Below are positions 9,043 through 16,508 of a DNA stretch of 64,000 nt, in pieces. The stretch lies in assembly GCF_014638355.1 (NCBI RefSeq), contig NZ_BMFK01000001.1, positions 1,999,160 through 2,063,159 on the forward strand, read 5' to 3'. The position numbers and the translations under genes were made by a program. Below the pieces are notes generated by a model. The model saw only the letters and a program-made list of their open reading frames with translations. It searched no databases and was not told where the DNA came from. Source of the DNA: Priestia taiwanensis (lineage in GTDB: Bacteria > Bacillota > Bacilli > Bacillales > Bacillaceae_G). How positions within the stretch are numbered: the first letter of the stretch is position 1; each line of letters begins with the position of its first letter.

Positions 9043-9071
9043 TTGACTTTTTTCGCACCTAGGTGTAAATT
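9043..9071 (+). promoter_or_regulatory. phaQ promoter with an embedded palindrome
   Basis: TTGACT (9043-9048), a 17-bp spacer and TAAATT (9066-9071) form a sigma-A-like promoter. The spacer contains the perfect palindrome CACCTAGGTG (9056-9065), well placed for repressor binding. Confidence 0.55.
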
Positions 9072-9073
9072 AC

Positions 9074-9092
9074 ATGTAAGAACCTTTTACAT
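9074..9092. promoter_or_regulatory. PadR-type operator candidate before phaQ
   Basis: ATGTAA-N7-TTACAT fits the ATGT...ACAT style of PadR-family operators and lies between the -10 and the phaQ start. It overlaps a second palindrome, TTACATGTAA (9070-9079). It is probably for PhaQ autoregulation. Confidence 0.45.
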
Positions 9093-9122
9093 TTATTTCT
9101 ATATTTTTGCGAGGTGGTACAT

Positions 9123-9551
9123 ATGACAAACAACGAGTCATCGTCTTCTCCAACACCGGAGAAAAAAGAAAAAACACCTAGTGCAATACCAAAGAATTTC
9201 CTCGTTCCGTTCCTACTTCTTAGCTTAAAAGGTTGGAGTCTACACGGATACAAACTCATCCAACAACTCACTGCTCTTGGCTTCTCATCTATCGATCAAG
9301 GAAATGTATACCGAACACTACGCCAACTAGAGAAAGATAATCTCATCTCTTCTACGTGGGATACGAATGAAGGAGGACCTGCAAAACGTATTTACTCGTT
9401 AACAAAATACGGAGAAGAATATTTAGAAACATGTGTCTCTTCCTTCGAACATTATCAAAAGATGTTACGAACGTTTTTTACAATGTACACAAATGTGATG
9501 TTCCCGTTCTCTCATCAAGACAAAACTGAATCTGGTGATGATGCAGAATAA
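9123..9551 (+). CDS. phaQ: PHB-responsive PadR-family repressor
   Basis: The 142-residue protein has a Ser/Pro/Lys-rich N-terminal tail (about 1-25) followed by a PadR winged helix (FLVPFLLLSLKGWSLHGY, IDQGNVYRTLRQLEKDNLI, GGPAKRIYSLT). PhaQ is known to repress phasin expression and to be relieved by PHB. The ATG at 9123 has GAGGTGG five bases upstream; the GTG at 9114 lies inside that SD. phaP follows 45 bp later with no terminator between, so the two are likely cotranscribed. Confidence 0.92.
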   Translation: MTNNESSSSPTPEKKEKTPSAIPKNFLVPFLLLSLKGWSLHGYKLIQQLTALGFSSIDQGNVYRTLRQLEKDNLISSTWDTNEGGPAKRIYSLTKYGEEYLETCVSSFEHYQKMLRTFFTMYTNVMFPFSHQDKTESGDDAE

Positions 9552-9595
9552 CTGCATTCACGATAAATAGTTTATATTTCAAGGAGGATTTCAAA

Positions 9596-10120
9596 ATGGC
9601 AGCGGTAAAACAAAAAAATGTATACGATACAATGTGGAATAATTGGTTCAACGCAGTAAAAGCATTAAACACAGCAGGCAAGCAAGTAGAGGAATTAACA
9701 CTTGATACATTATCTCTTCAACAAGAGAACTGGAAGCGCCTTGCGACAGGTATCGATGCATTAGAACAAGAAACAAAACAATCACTTAAAGAAGCCAATA
9801 CACAAATGGTTGACTATCTAAAACAATTCACAGGCGATACAAATTCAACGCAACTAGAAGAATGGAATACAAAATGGTTACACTACTTCGAAGAACTACA
9901 CCAATTAACACACGCACCAGTAAAAACAATGACAACAACCCTCACACAATCCCAAGAACAATTCACCGAAACATTAAAGCAATTGGTATCTCAGCAAGAA
10001 AAGAACCGTGAAGAATTCCAAAAGCAATTCGATACGTTCTTAACAGACGTAAAGAAAGCACAAAAAGACCTTGTAGCACAATTCGAGGAACAAACGAAGC
10101 AATACGCTGGAAAAAAGTAA
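9596..10120 (+). CDS. phaP: Phasin, PHB granule-associated protein
   Basis: The 174-residue protein is all-helical, amphipathic and rich in Gln, Glu, Lys and Thr, with coiled-coil propensity from about residue 50 to the end and an aromatic N-terminal stretch YDTMWNNWFNAVK. This is the Bacillus PhaP type that coats PHB granules and limits their coalescence. The ATG has AAGGAGG at 8 bases. It lies between phaQ and phaJ. No signal peptide or membrane segment is present. Confidence 0.92.
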   Translation: MAAVKQKNVYDTMWNNWFNAVKALNTAGKQVEELTLDTLSLQQENWKRLATGIDALEQETKQSLKEANTQMVDYLKQFTGDTNSTQLEEWNTKWLHYFEELHQLTHAPVKTMTTTLTQSQEQFTETLKQLVSQQEKNREEFQKQFDTFLTDVKKAQKDLVAQFEEQTKQYAGKK

Positions 10121-10170
10121 GCACCTTCTTTCCTTTTGGTCATATGAATATGAACAAAAAGGAGGTACCT

Positions 10171-10614
10171 ATGGACATTTTACACAAAGCAACCCTAGTA
10201 CAAGAACGAAAGTATGAGGACATCCACGTTGGGGATAAGGCTTTGTTTAGCCACACCATTACAAACGAAGATATCCAAACATTCGCGACACTTACAGGTG
10301 ACGTCAATCCAATTCATTTACTTGATGATTTCGCAAAAGATACGATATTCAAAGAACGCATCGCTCACGGCATGCTTGTATCGAGTTATATATCGACTAT
10401 TCTTGGCACCGACTTACCTGGAAAAAACACCATTTATTTGTCCCAAAGTGTCTCATTCAAAGCACCTGTCAAAATCAACGACACCATTACCGTCGTTGTT
10501 GAAGTACTAACAAAACGCGATGATAAGAAGATTGTCACGTTGCAAACAAACGTCTATAACCAACATGACACACTCGTTGTCGAAGGAACGGCAAGCATTA
10601 AGAAATTAGGATAG
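10171..10614 (+). CDS. phaJ: (R)-specific enoyl-CoA hydratase, MaoC family
   Basis: The 147-residue hot-dog-fold protein contains the hydratase signature with the catalytic Asp and His (TGDVNPIHLLDDFA and KERIAHGMLVSS). PhaJ converts trans-2-enoyl-CoA from beta-oxidation to (R)-3-hydroxyacyl-CoA for PhaC. The start at 10171 is set by AAGGAGG five bases upstream; the earlier in-frame ATG at 10144 lacks one. It is the last gene of phaQ-phaP-phaJ, closed by a small terminator. Confidence 0.93.
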   Translation: MDILHKATLVQERKYEDIHVGDKALFSHTITNEDIQTFATLTGDVNPIHLLDDFAKDTIFKERIAHGMLVSSYISTILGTDLPGKNTIYLSQSVSFKAPVKINDTITVVVEVLTKRDDKKIVTLQTNVYNQHDTLVVEGTASIKKLG

Positions 10615-10632
10615 TCATTTGGCTATCCTTTT
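10608..10632 (+). terminator. Terminator of phaQPJ
   Basis: AGGATAG...CTATCCTTTT overlaps the phaJ stop codon. The stem is seven base pairs. Confidence 0.6.
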
Positions 10633-10731
10633 CTATTTTTTGCTACGTATTCACACATCATATCCGGCAACAATAATGAACAAGGAAGGACATTTCCTTC
10701 CCGTTCATCGACTACAAAGGAGAACACAACT

Positions 10732-10920
10732 ATGACAACACGTAACAAATTGTTAGTTCCAGGTGCTGATGCAGCATTAGAACAATTCAAATACGAAATC
10801 GCAAGTGAATTTGGTGTAAGCTTAGGCTCTGACACAGCTGCAAAATCAAACGGTTCTGTTGGCGGCGAAATCACAAAACGTCTTGTTGCTTTAGCGCAAA
10901 GTCAATTCAATCACAAATAA
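10732..10920 (+). CDS. Alpha/beta-type small acid-soluble spore protein
   Basis: The protein has 62 residues and the classic SASP layout: [23 protein letters not shown], with the GPR protease cleavage region EIASEFG, and [13 protein letters not shown] near the C-terminus. These proteins bind and protect DNA in the spore core and are degraded at germination. Expression is expected from a forespore sigma-G promoter, which I could not pin down. An intrinsic terminator follows. Confidence 0.95.
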   Translation: MTTRNKLLVPGADAALEQFKYEIASEFGVSLGSDTAAKSNGSVGGEITKRLVALAQSQFNHK

Positions 10921-10932
10921 ATAAACATGGCT

Positions 10933-10963
10933 AACCCGAGTGACTCTCTCACTCGGGTTTTTT
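10933..10963 (+). terminator. SASP gene terminator
   Basis: AACCCGAGT...ACTCGGGTT followed by TTTT. Confidence 0.9.
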
Positions 10964-11089
10964 ATATCATAAAAGAAATTTCCCACAAAAAATTTAATAG
11001 GAAATTCAAAAAAATCCTTGTTATACTTTAGAAATGCACAAGGCCAAGCATGCTCGGCTTTTTACTACATAAGTAAAGGAGAAAAATCG

Positions 11090-11845
11090 ATGAATACGAA
11101 TGAATTGCAAGAACTCACAAGAAATCGCATTATACCTATTTTCAACTGTATGTTTGAAATCGATGATACACTCGAATTTTATACGGCACTTGGCTTTAAG
11201 ATAACTTACTACCAGAAAGCTCCGTATCGATTCGCTTCTGTGAAACATGACATTGCAGAAATAAGTTTTTACGGCGATAAAAACTACGATGCCGAAAATA
11301 AAGCTGGAGGCTGCTATATTGTTGTTCCTAATATAGGGGAAGTCTATAACGAATTAAAAACTAATTTGAAAAGCTACTACGGAAAAATCCCTACACGTGG
11401 CTTACCCCGCTTTTCTAGAGTAAATCAAACAGCGGAAGATAGACGAATCAACGTCACCGATCCAAGTGGAAATACATTAATCATTGGGCAACCTCTTGGA
11501 GATTCAACATCAATGATGCAAGCAGAAGAAGAGAGCTTAAAAGGTGTTTCTACATTTGAAAAAAAGTATAAACAAGCATATCGATTCGCCTATTCAAAAG
11601 AAGATTTCCGTGCTGCCAAAAACGTATTAGAATACGCATTTATTAAACATAGCGACGGTATTTCAAATGAGTTACGATACAAAGCAAGCGTACTGGAACT
11701 CGACGTCTTGTACACGCTCGGCCAACTAAAAAAAGCAACATCAAAACTAGCCGATATTGAGACTATTGAGTTAACAGAAGAAGAAATGAAGATATTAACG
11801 GATGAAATAGACAGGTTTATTGCATTGAAACAAGAACTTATCTGA
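11090..11845 (+). CDS. VOC-superfamily (glyoxalase/bleomycin-resistance-like) protein
   Basis: The protein has 251 residues. Residues 1 to about 145 look like a vicinal-oxygen-chelate fold of the bleomycin-binding type (RIIPIFNCMFEIDDTLEFYTALGF at the start, VTDPSGNTLIIGQP at the end). Residues about 160-251 form an extra helical domain of unknown role. The ATG at 11090 has AAAGGAG at eight bases; the upstream extension to 11018 has no SD. A small hairpin-like sequence (AAGCATGCTCGGCTTTTT) lies just before the SD. It may act in drug binding or a dioxygenase-type reaction; the substrate is unknown. Confidence 0.7.
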   Translation: MNTNELQELTRNRIIPIFNCMFEIDDTLEFYTALGFKITYYQKAPYRFASVKHDIAEISFYGDKNYDAENKAGGCYIVVPNIGEVYNELKTNLKSYYGKIPTRGLPRFSRVNQTAEDRRINVTDPSGNTLIIGQPLGDSTSMMQAEEESLKGVSTFEKKYKQAYRFAYSKEDFRAAKNVLEYAFIKHSDGISNELRYKASVLELDVLYTLGQLKKATSKLADIETIELTEEEMKILTDEIDRFIALKQELI

Positions 11846-11908
11846 TAATTCGATCACATACATCTCACCTTTCCTTTTAATCTCTATTAGATAGCCTGCA
11901 CAAAAATA

Positions 11909-11938
11909 TTGACAAACATTTCCACTATTTATTAATAT
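11909..11938 (+). promoter_or_regulatory. Promoter of the first riboswitch-terC unit
   Basis: TTGACA (11909-11914) and TAATAT (11933-11938) with an 18-bp spacer, just upstream of the riboswitch. Confidence 0.6.
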
Positions 11939-11964
11939 AAACATATACTTAATCGAATATTTCC

Positions 11965-12044
11965 AAAGGGGAGTAGCGTCAGGTTCTTAAACCTGAAACA
12001 AAGTCGTCATTTCGTGAATACTTGTTCACCGGCTTTGTTGACAT
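11965..12044 (+). ncRNA. yybP-ykoY manganese riboswitch aptamer, copy 1
   Basis: The conserved elements are present in order: AAAGGGGAGTAGCG, a short hairpin (CAGGTTCTTAAACCTG), AAGTCGTCA, and CCGGCTTTGTTGACAT. These form the known Mn2+-sensing aptamer that activates manganese exporter genes. A terminator follows at 12061 and a TerC gene after that, so control is probably transcriptional antitermination. An almost identical copy is at 14803. Confidence 0.93.
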
Positions 12045-12060
12045 AACAGATGTCTAGCAA

Positions 12061-12096
12061 GACCTTTGCCGTTTTTCATGGCAGAGGTCTTTTTTG
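12061..12096 (+). terminator. Riboswitch expression-platform terminator, copy 1
   Basis: GACCTTTGCC...GGCAGAGGTC followed by TTTTTT. It lies between the aptamer and the terC start, so it is conditional rather than constitutive. Confidence 0.85.
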
Positions 12097-12172
12097 CGTT
12101 CTTTTCTCTGCTGTGGTAATGGTACGGACGGATTACGTATCGCACTTTATACAAAAGAGAGGGGAAACAAAC

Positions 12173-12976
12173 ATGGATGTTTCATTAATTTTGGAATACG
12201 GCTGGGTAATTCTTGTCCTAGTTGCACTAGAAGGATTATTATCAGCAGATAACGCATTAGTATTAGCAATTATGGTAAAACACTTACCAGAAGAACAAAA
12301 AAAGAAAGCATTGTTTTACGGGTTAATGGGAGCTTTCGTCTTCCGATTCGCATCTCTATTCTTAATTTCATTTCTTGCAAAAGTATGGCAAATACAAGCA
12401 ATTGGAGCGCTGTACTTAATCTTTATTTCAATTAATCACCTCTTCAAAGCATATATGAAGAAAAACAAGCATGCTCTAGAGAACAAAGCAGGTAAGAAAT
12501 CCCCAAAGAAAAAAAGCGGCTTTTGGATGACAGTATTTAAAGTTGAAGTTGCAGATATCGCATTCGCGATCGATTCAATCTTAACAGCTGTAGCTCTTGC
12601 TGCAATGGTAACACCTCTTGGTATTGGTGAAATCGGTGGTTTAGATTCTGGACAATTCATGGTTATCTTAGCAGGTGGAATCATCGGATTAATTATCATG
12701 CGTTTCGCAGCTACGTATTTCGTACAGTTACTACAAAAACGTCCTGGTCTAGAGACTGCCGCCTTCGTCATCGTAGGTTGGGTAGGTGTGAAGTTAGCTG
12801 TTGCGACTTTAGCGCACGAAAAAATCGGCGTACTTAGCCCAGATTTCTCACACTCATTACCTTGGAAACTAACATTTTACGGAGTATTAGTTGGCATTGC
12901 TATATTAGGTTGGTTCTTATCACCTACTAAGAAAGTAGAAGAACAGACTAACTTACAAAAGGCTCAAAATATATAA
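12173..12976 (+). CDS. TerC-family manganese exporter (YkoY/MeeY-like), copy 1
   Basis: This 267-residue integral membrane protein has about seven segments and TerC signature acidic residues (LEGLLSADNALVLA, VEVADIAFAIDSI). TerC proteins under this riboswitch export Mn2+, in some cases to metallate exported enzymes. The ATG at 12173 follows AGAGAGGGG; the upstream in-frame extension covers the leader terminator and is not coding. The loop KNKHALENKAGKKSPKKK at about 100-120 differs most from copy 2. It has no coding neighbour on the same transcript. Confidence 0.9.
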   Translation: MDVSLILEYGWVILVLVALEGLLSADNALVLAIMVKHLPEEQKKKALFYGLMGAFVFRFASLFLISFLAKVWQIQAIGALYLIFISINHLFKAYMKKNKHALENKAGKKSPKKKSGFWMTVFKVEVADIAFAIDSILTAVALAAMVTPLGIGEIGGLDSGQFMVILAGGIIGLIIMRFAATYFVQLLQKRPGLETAAFVIVGWVGVKLAVATLAHEKIGVLSPDFSHSLPWKLTFYGVLVGIAILGWFLSPTKKVEEQTNLQKAQNI

Positions 12977-13049
12977 TACACGGAAACAGGAGAAATTGAC
13001 GTCTCGCTTTTTGATGTAATTCTCTGGAGTTTTGGTGGAGAACTTTTCA

Positions 13050-13185
13050 GACATTTCATGCACGGAACGGAGAGTGGTGACTCCTGCGGGAATAGCGAGG
13101 GAAGTGAGACCCCACAGGCTTGCCGAGGAGGCTCGCTCTCGCCCGCGGAAAGCATCCACTCGGAGTGCAGTGCGTACATTCTCCC
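13050..13185. repeat. Bacillaceae dispersed intergenic repeat
   Basis: This is a GC-rich, highly structured island in AT-rich DNA, with characteristic segments GTGACTCCTGCGGGAATAGC, GAGACCCCACAGGC, GAGGAGGCTCGC and CGCCCGCGGAAAGC. I recognise this as the widespread Bacillus intergenic repeat found in many copies per genome. It lies after terC copy 1 and before the terminator at 13283. ORFs across it are not genes. Only one copy is in this window. Its function (RNA or mobile remnant) is not established here. Confidence 0.7.
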
Positions 13186-13282
13186 GTCTTTTAATAAAAT
13201 GTTCATTTAAATTTACTCATTGTAAGTAAAAAAATAGTCCACACAATCCGCATAACACACAAAAAAAGCGGCATAACTAATA

Positions 13283-13315
13283 AAGAAACCGAGCGATTCG
13301 TCCGCTCGGTTTCTT
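13283..13315 (+). terminator. Terminator before the second Trk/Ktr gene
   Basis: AAGAAACCGAGCG...CGCTCGGTTTCTT, perfect 13-bp arms. It ends transcription from terC copy 1 and the repeat. Confidence 0.8.
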
Positions 13316-13352
13316 ACATATTTCGTCGTTTGTGAAGTTTTTGTAAAAAGTA

Positions 13353-13381
13353 TTAACATTCAAAAAAAATATTGCTATACT
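13353..13381 (+). promoter_or_regulatory. Promoter of the Trk/Ktr gene
   Basis: TTAACA (13353-13358), 17 bp, TATACT (13376-13381), about 34 bp before the start codon. No room is left for a c-di-AMP riboswitch. Confidence 0.65.
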
Positions 13382-13414
13382 TACTTCATTCTTTTGAACA
13401 AGAGGTATAACACA

Positions 13415-14737
13415 ATGATTCGTTCTCGTATGTTAAAAATCGATCCACCGAAGTTGCTTATTATAAGCTTACTTTCCTTAATGGGAGTCGGTACATTGTT
13501 ACTTAAATTACCATTTGCGACAACGACACCAATTTCATGGTTAGATTCCTTATTCGTAACAACGTCAGCACTTACGGTAACAGGACTATCCACTGTCGAT
13601 CCTGCAACGACATTCACCGTTTTTGGACAAGTCGTCATTATGTGTCTCATTCAGGTTGGTGGAATTGGAGTGATGAGTTTCGCTGTACTCATCTTTATTA
13701 TGCTAGGGAAGAAAATCTCCTTGCAAAGTCGTATCATCCTACAGCAATCACTTAACCAAACATCGGTTGGTGGTATTATTCGCTTATTACGAAGACTATT
13801 TGTATTCGCCCTAATCATTGAAGGTATTGCGACCTTATTACTTGCTATTGTATGGGTACCACAGTTCGGCTTAGTAAAAGGTTTGTATTTCAGTTTATTC
13901 CATGCCGTATCAGCTTTCAACAACGCAGGATTCGCTCTATTTAGCAACAACTTAATCGACTTTGTCGGTAATCCAATTGTCAATTTCGTTATTTCGTCTT
14001 TATTTATATTAGGTGGAATTGGTTTTACCGTAATGGTAGATGTGTGGAAAAGACGTTCGTTCCATAAGTTAAGTCTTCATTCACGTCTAATGATTATCGG
14101 GACACTTGCAATGAACATTATCGGAATGCTAACTATCTTTTTCTTAGAATACAATAATCAATATACGCTTGGCCCATTATCAACTGTTGAACAATGGTTT
14201 GCAGCTTATTTCCAAGCCACGTCACTTCGTACAGCAGGTTTTAATACGATTGATTTAGCTAATATTGAAAGTGCAACCGTATTAGTCATGGTCTTATTTA
14301 TGTTTATCGGTGCTGGAAGTGGCTCAACTGGTGGTGGTATCAAGCTAACAACATTCCTTGTTATTTTCCTTGGTGTAGGAAAGTTCCTAAAAGGTCAGAG
14401 GAACATCGTTATCTTCAAAAAAACATTGCGTGATCAAATTGTCTTGAAGTCACTTGCCATTTGTGTCATTAGTTTAATTTTTATTTTTGCCTCTGTACTT
14501 GTCCTATCTATAACAGAAGATACTTCACTTCGAAACATCTTGTTCGAAGTCGTATCTGCATTCGGTACAGTTGGTTTAACGTTAGGATTAACGATGAAGC
14601 TATCTGCAATTGGAAAACTTGTCATTACATTTATGATGTTCTTTGGCAAAGTAGGTCCACTGACACTCGTATTCTCGTTAGCGAAACCAGATAATTCAAA
14701 GATTAAATATCCAAACGAAGAAATCCTTACAGGTTGA
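13415..14737 (+). CDS. TrkH/KtrB-family potassium uptake subunit, second copy
   Basis: The protein has 440 residues. Pore-loop glycines are in TVTGLST, AFNNAGFAL, LRTAGFNTI and FGTVGLTLG, and the intracellular gate segment is GSGSTGGGIK. It transports K+ with a cytosolic RCK partner not found here. The ATG at 13415 has AAGAGGT eight bases upstream; the TTG at 13394 is an artefact. It is inserted between the two riboswitch-terC units. It differs clearly from the gene at 3751-5112, so the two are old paralogues (KtrB- and KtrD-like). Confidence 0.88.
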   Translation: MIRSRMLKIDPPKLLIISLLSLMGVGTLLLKLPFATTTPISWLDSLFVTTSALTVTGLSTVDPATTFTVFGQVVIMCLIQVGGIGVMSFAVLIFIMLGKKISLQSRIILQQSLNQTSVGGIIRLLRRLFVFALIIEGIATLLLAIVWVPQFGLVKGLYFSLFHAVSAFNNAGFALFSNNLIDFVGNPIVNFVISSLFILGGIGFTVMVDVWKRRSFHKLSLHSRLMIIGTLAMNIIGMLTIFFLEYNNQYTLGPLSTVEQWFAAYFQATSLRTAGFNTIDLANIESATVLVMVLFMFIGAGSGSTGGGIKLTTFLVIFLGVGKFLKGQRNIVIFKKTLRDQIVLKSLAICVISLIFIFASVLVLSITEDTSLRNILFEVVSAFGTVGLTLGLTMKLSAIGKLVITFMMFFGKVGPLTLVFSLAKPDNSKIKYPNEEILTG

Positions 14738-14747
14738 TAAAAACGTA

Positions 14748-14776
14748 TTGACAACTATTTCTAATCTCTATACAAT
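14748..14776 (+). promoter_or_regulatory. Promoter of the second riboswitch-terC unit
   Basis: TTGACA (14748-14753), 17 bp, TACAAT (14771-14776). This is close to consensus and stronger-looking than the copy 1 promoter. Confidence 0.75.
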
Positions 14777-14802
14777 GAAAATATACTTAATCGAATATTT
14801 CC

Positions 14803-14882
14803 AAAGGGGAGTAGCGTCAGGTTGTTGAACCTGAAACAAAGTCGTCATTCCGTGAGCATTTGTTCACCGGCTTTGTTGGCAC
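14803..14882 (+). ncRNA. yybP-ykoY manganese riboswitch aptamer, copy 2
   Basis: It has the same conserved blocks as copy 1 (AAAGGGGAGTAGCG, AGTCGTCA, CCGGCTTTGTTGGCA), with only scattered base changes such as GTTGTTGAAC in the small hairpin. Confidence 0.93.
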
Positions 14883-14897
14883 ATAGATGTCTAGCAA

Positions 14898-14943
14898 GAC
14901 CTTTGCCGTTTTTCATGGCAGAGGTCTTTTTTGCGTTCTTTTC
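14898..14943 (+). terminator. Riboswitch expression-platform terminator, copy 2
   Basis: The stem and T run are identical to those of copy 1 (GACCTTTGCC...GGCAGAGGTC-TTTTTT). Confidence 0.85.
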
Positions 14944-15009
14944 TCTGCTATGGTAATGGCACGGACGGATTACGTATCACACTTTATACAAAAGAGAGGG
15001 GAAACAAAC

Positions 15010-15813
15010 ATGGATGTTTCATTAATTTTGGAATACGGCTGGGTAATTCTTGTCCTAGTTGCGCTAGAAGGTCTATTATCTGCAGATAACGCCCTAGTAC
15101 TAGCAATCATGGTAAAACACTTACCAGAAGAGCAAAGAAAGAAAGCATTGTTTTACGGGTTAATGGGGGCTTTCGTCTTCCGATTCGCATCGCTATTCTT
15201 AATTTCATTCCTTGTAAACGTATGGCAAATGCAAGCACTTGGAGCTCTATACTTAATCTTTATTTCTATCAATCACCTATTCAAAGCATATGTGAAGAAA
15301 GATAAAGATGTGCCAGAAGGCGAAGAAGTTGAAGAAACTTCGAAAAAGAAAAGTGGTTTCTGGATGACAGTATTCAAAGTTGAGCTTGCAGACATCGCAT
15401 TCGCGGTTGACTCAATCTTAGCAGCTGTTGCCCTTGCGGCAATGGTAACACCACTTAACATCGGTACAATCGGTGGCTTAGATGCTGGACAATTCATGGT
15501 TATCTTAGCAGGTGGTATTATCGGATTAATCATCATGCGTTTCGCAGCAACGTACTTCGTTAAGTTATTACAAGAACGTCCAGGTCTAGAGACTGCAGCC
15601 TTCGTTATCGTAGGTTGGGTAGGTGTTAAGCTAACTGTTGCAACGTTAGCACATAAAGATGTTGGTATTCTTCCAGCAGACTTCTCACACTCATTAGCTT
15701 GGAAACTAACATTCTACGGCGTATTAGTAGCAATCGCTGCTCTAGGTTGGTTCTTATCACCGACAACAAAAGTAGAAGAGCAAGCTGAAGTAAAAAAAGC
15801 TGAAAATATGTAA
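15010..15813 (+). CDS. TerC-family manganese exporter, copy 2
   Basis: The protein has 267 residues, the same length as copy 1 and nearly identical in the first 80 residues. It has the same acidic membrane motifs (LSADNALVLA, VELADIAFAVDSI). The central loop instead reads KDKDVPEGEEVEETSKKK, i.e. acidic where copy 1 is basic. The last third has diverged moderately. The ATG at 15010 follows AGAGAGGGG. It probably also exports Mn2+, perhaps with a different partner or affinity. Confidence 0.9.
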   Translation: MDVSLILEYGWVILVLVALEGLLSADNALVLAIMVKHLPEEQRKKALFYGLMGAFVFRFASLFLISFLVNVWQMQALGALYLIFISINHLFKAYVKKDKDVPEGEEVEETSKKKSGFWMTVFKVELADIAFAVDSILAAVALAAMVTPLNIGTIGGLDAGQFMVILAGGIIGLIIMRFAATYFVKLLQERPGLETAAFVIVGWVGVKLTVATLAHKDVGILPADFSHSLAWKLTFYGVLVAIAALGWFLSPTTKVEEQAEVKKAENM

Positions 15814-15820
15814 TATGTAT

Positions 15821-15851
15821 AAAAAGGATGCCAATATTGGCATCCTTTTTT
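15821..15851 (+). terminator. terC copy 2 terminator
   Basis: AAAAAGGATGCCAATATTGGCATCC followed by TTTTTT. Confidence 0.9.
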
Positions 15852-15854
15852 CAA

Positions 15855-15953
15855 ATTGCTAAGTACGTTGGCTGGCAGAAAAAAGGTCTCCTAAGGAAAT
15901 TTCTTGATTGTCATGGGATAAATCAAAAGCAATTAGAAAAAATGCAAAGTTGA
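15855..15953 (+). pseudogene. Possible remnant of an HTH regulator gene
   Basis: Directly after the terminator is an open stretch of 32 codons with no start codon, reading IAKYVGWQKKGLLRKFLDCH then GINQKQLEKMQS and a stop. The part LRKFLDxHGINQKQLEK resembles the first helices of Xre/Cro-type regulators. There is no promoter, SD or downstream remainder. It could also be chance. Confidence 0.25.
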
Positions 15954-15991
15954 GTAATCCGACAGCCACATGCGAATTCTATGGATTTTTT

Positions 15992-16034
15992 AAATATACA
16001 AAGCCTTGTCACTCTGACAAGGCTTTGTATATTT
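15992..16034. terminator. Long inverted repeat at the end of the small membrane gene
   Basis: Perfect 19-bp arms (AAATATACAAAGCCTTGTC) with a 5-base loop overlap the stop codon of the minus-strand gene at 16033. It likely works as a terminator. Confidence 0.65.
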
Positions 16035-16326
16035 AATTATCTCTTTTTTTGATGAAAAGAACAGAAATAATGATTAAATAGATGAAAATGAAAATACATA
16101 TATAAGGCTTCACAGATATACCTAACATAAAAATAAATTTATCAATGTCCACTAGAATGCCTGCTTCATCATCATTAATAGTAGTGAGTGTTAAATGATT
16201 CTCTAAAATACCTTGAGCTCTTAAGTCTACAAATCTATACGTCCCTTCAATGCCTGTGTCGAAAAGGAAATAAATTAAAAAGATAATCCCTAAAATCAAT
16301 TGACCTATATATGCAGTTTTTGTCAT
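16033..16326 (-). CDS. Small membrane protein, unknown function
   Basis: The 97-residue protein has two predicted membrane segments (about 8-25 and 70-92) with an acidic extracellular or cytosolic loop between them (TTINDDEAGILVDIDKF), and a basic C-terminus KKRDN. The ATG has AAGGAG at good spacing. I do not recognise the family. It is a single-gene unit. Confidence 0.65.
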   Translation of the reverse strand: MTKTAYIGQLILGIIFLIYFLFDTGIEGTYRFVDLRAQGILENHLTLTTINDDEAGILVDIDKFIFMLGISVKPYICIFIFIYLIIISVLFIKKRDN

Positions 16327-16508
16327 GATTTTTCTCCTTACTTTTCATTATCAATATAAAAACCTACAACCTTCATCAATGAGCCAACCACAGTCAAACT
16401 ATATTTTTTTATTCATACGTACACCAATTACTCATTATATCCTCTTTTTATCTTTCAAAAGCTGAATGCATCTTTGGCACTACGAGTGAATGATTTCCAC
16501 GGACTTCT

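Noticed and set aside
11040-11062. Hairpin AAGCATGCTCGGCTTTTT before the VOC gene as a riboswitch or attenuator
   Set aside because: Short and imperfect, and no conserved aptamer or leader peptide is visible.
12050-12172. Upstream extension of terC copy 1 with a MSSKTFAVFHGRG-type N-terminus
   Set aside because: It translates the riboswitch terminator hairpin; the true start follows AGAGAGGGG at 12173. The same applies to 14887-15009 in copy 2.
13032-13229. ORFs on both strands across the GC-rich repeat
   Set aside because: No SD, unusual composition, and the sequence is a known type of intergenic repeat.
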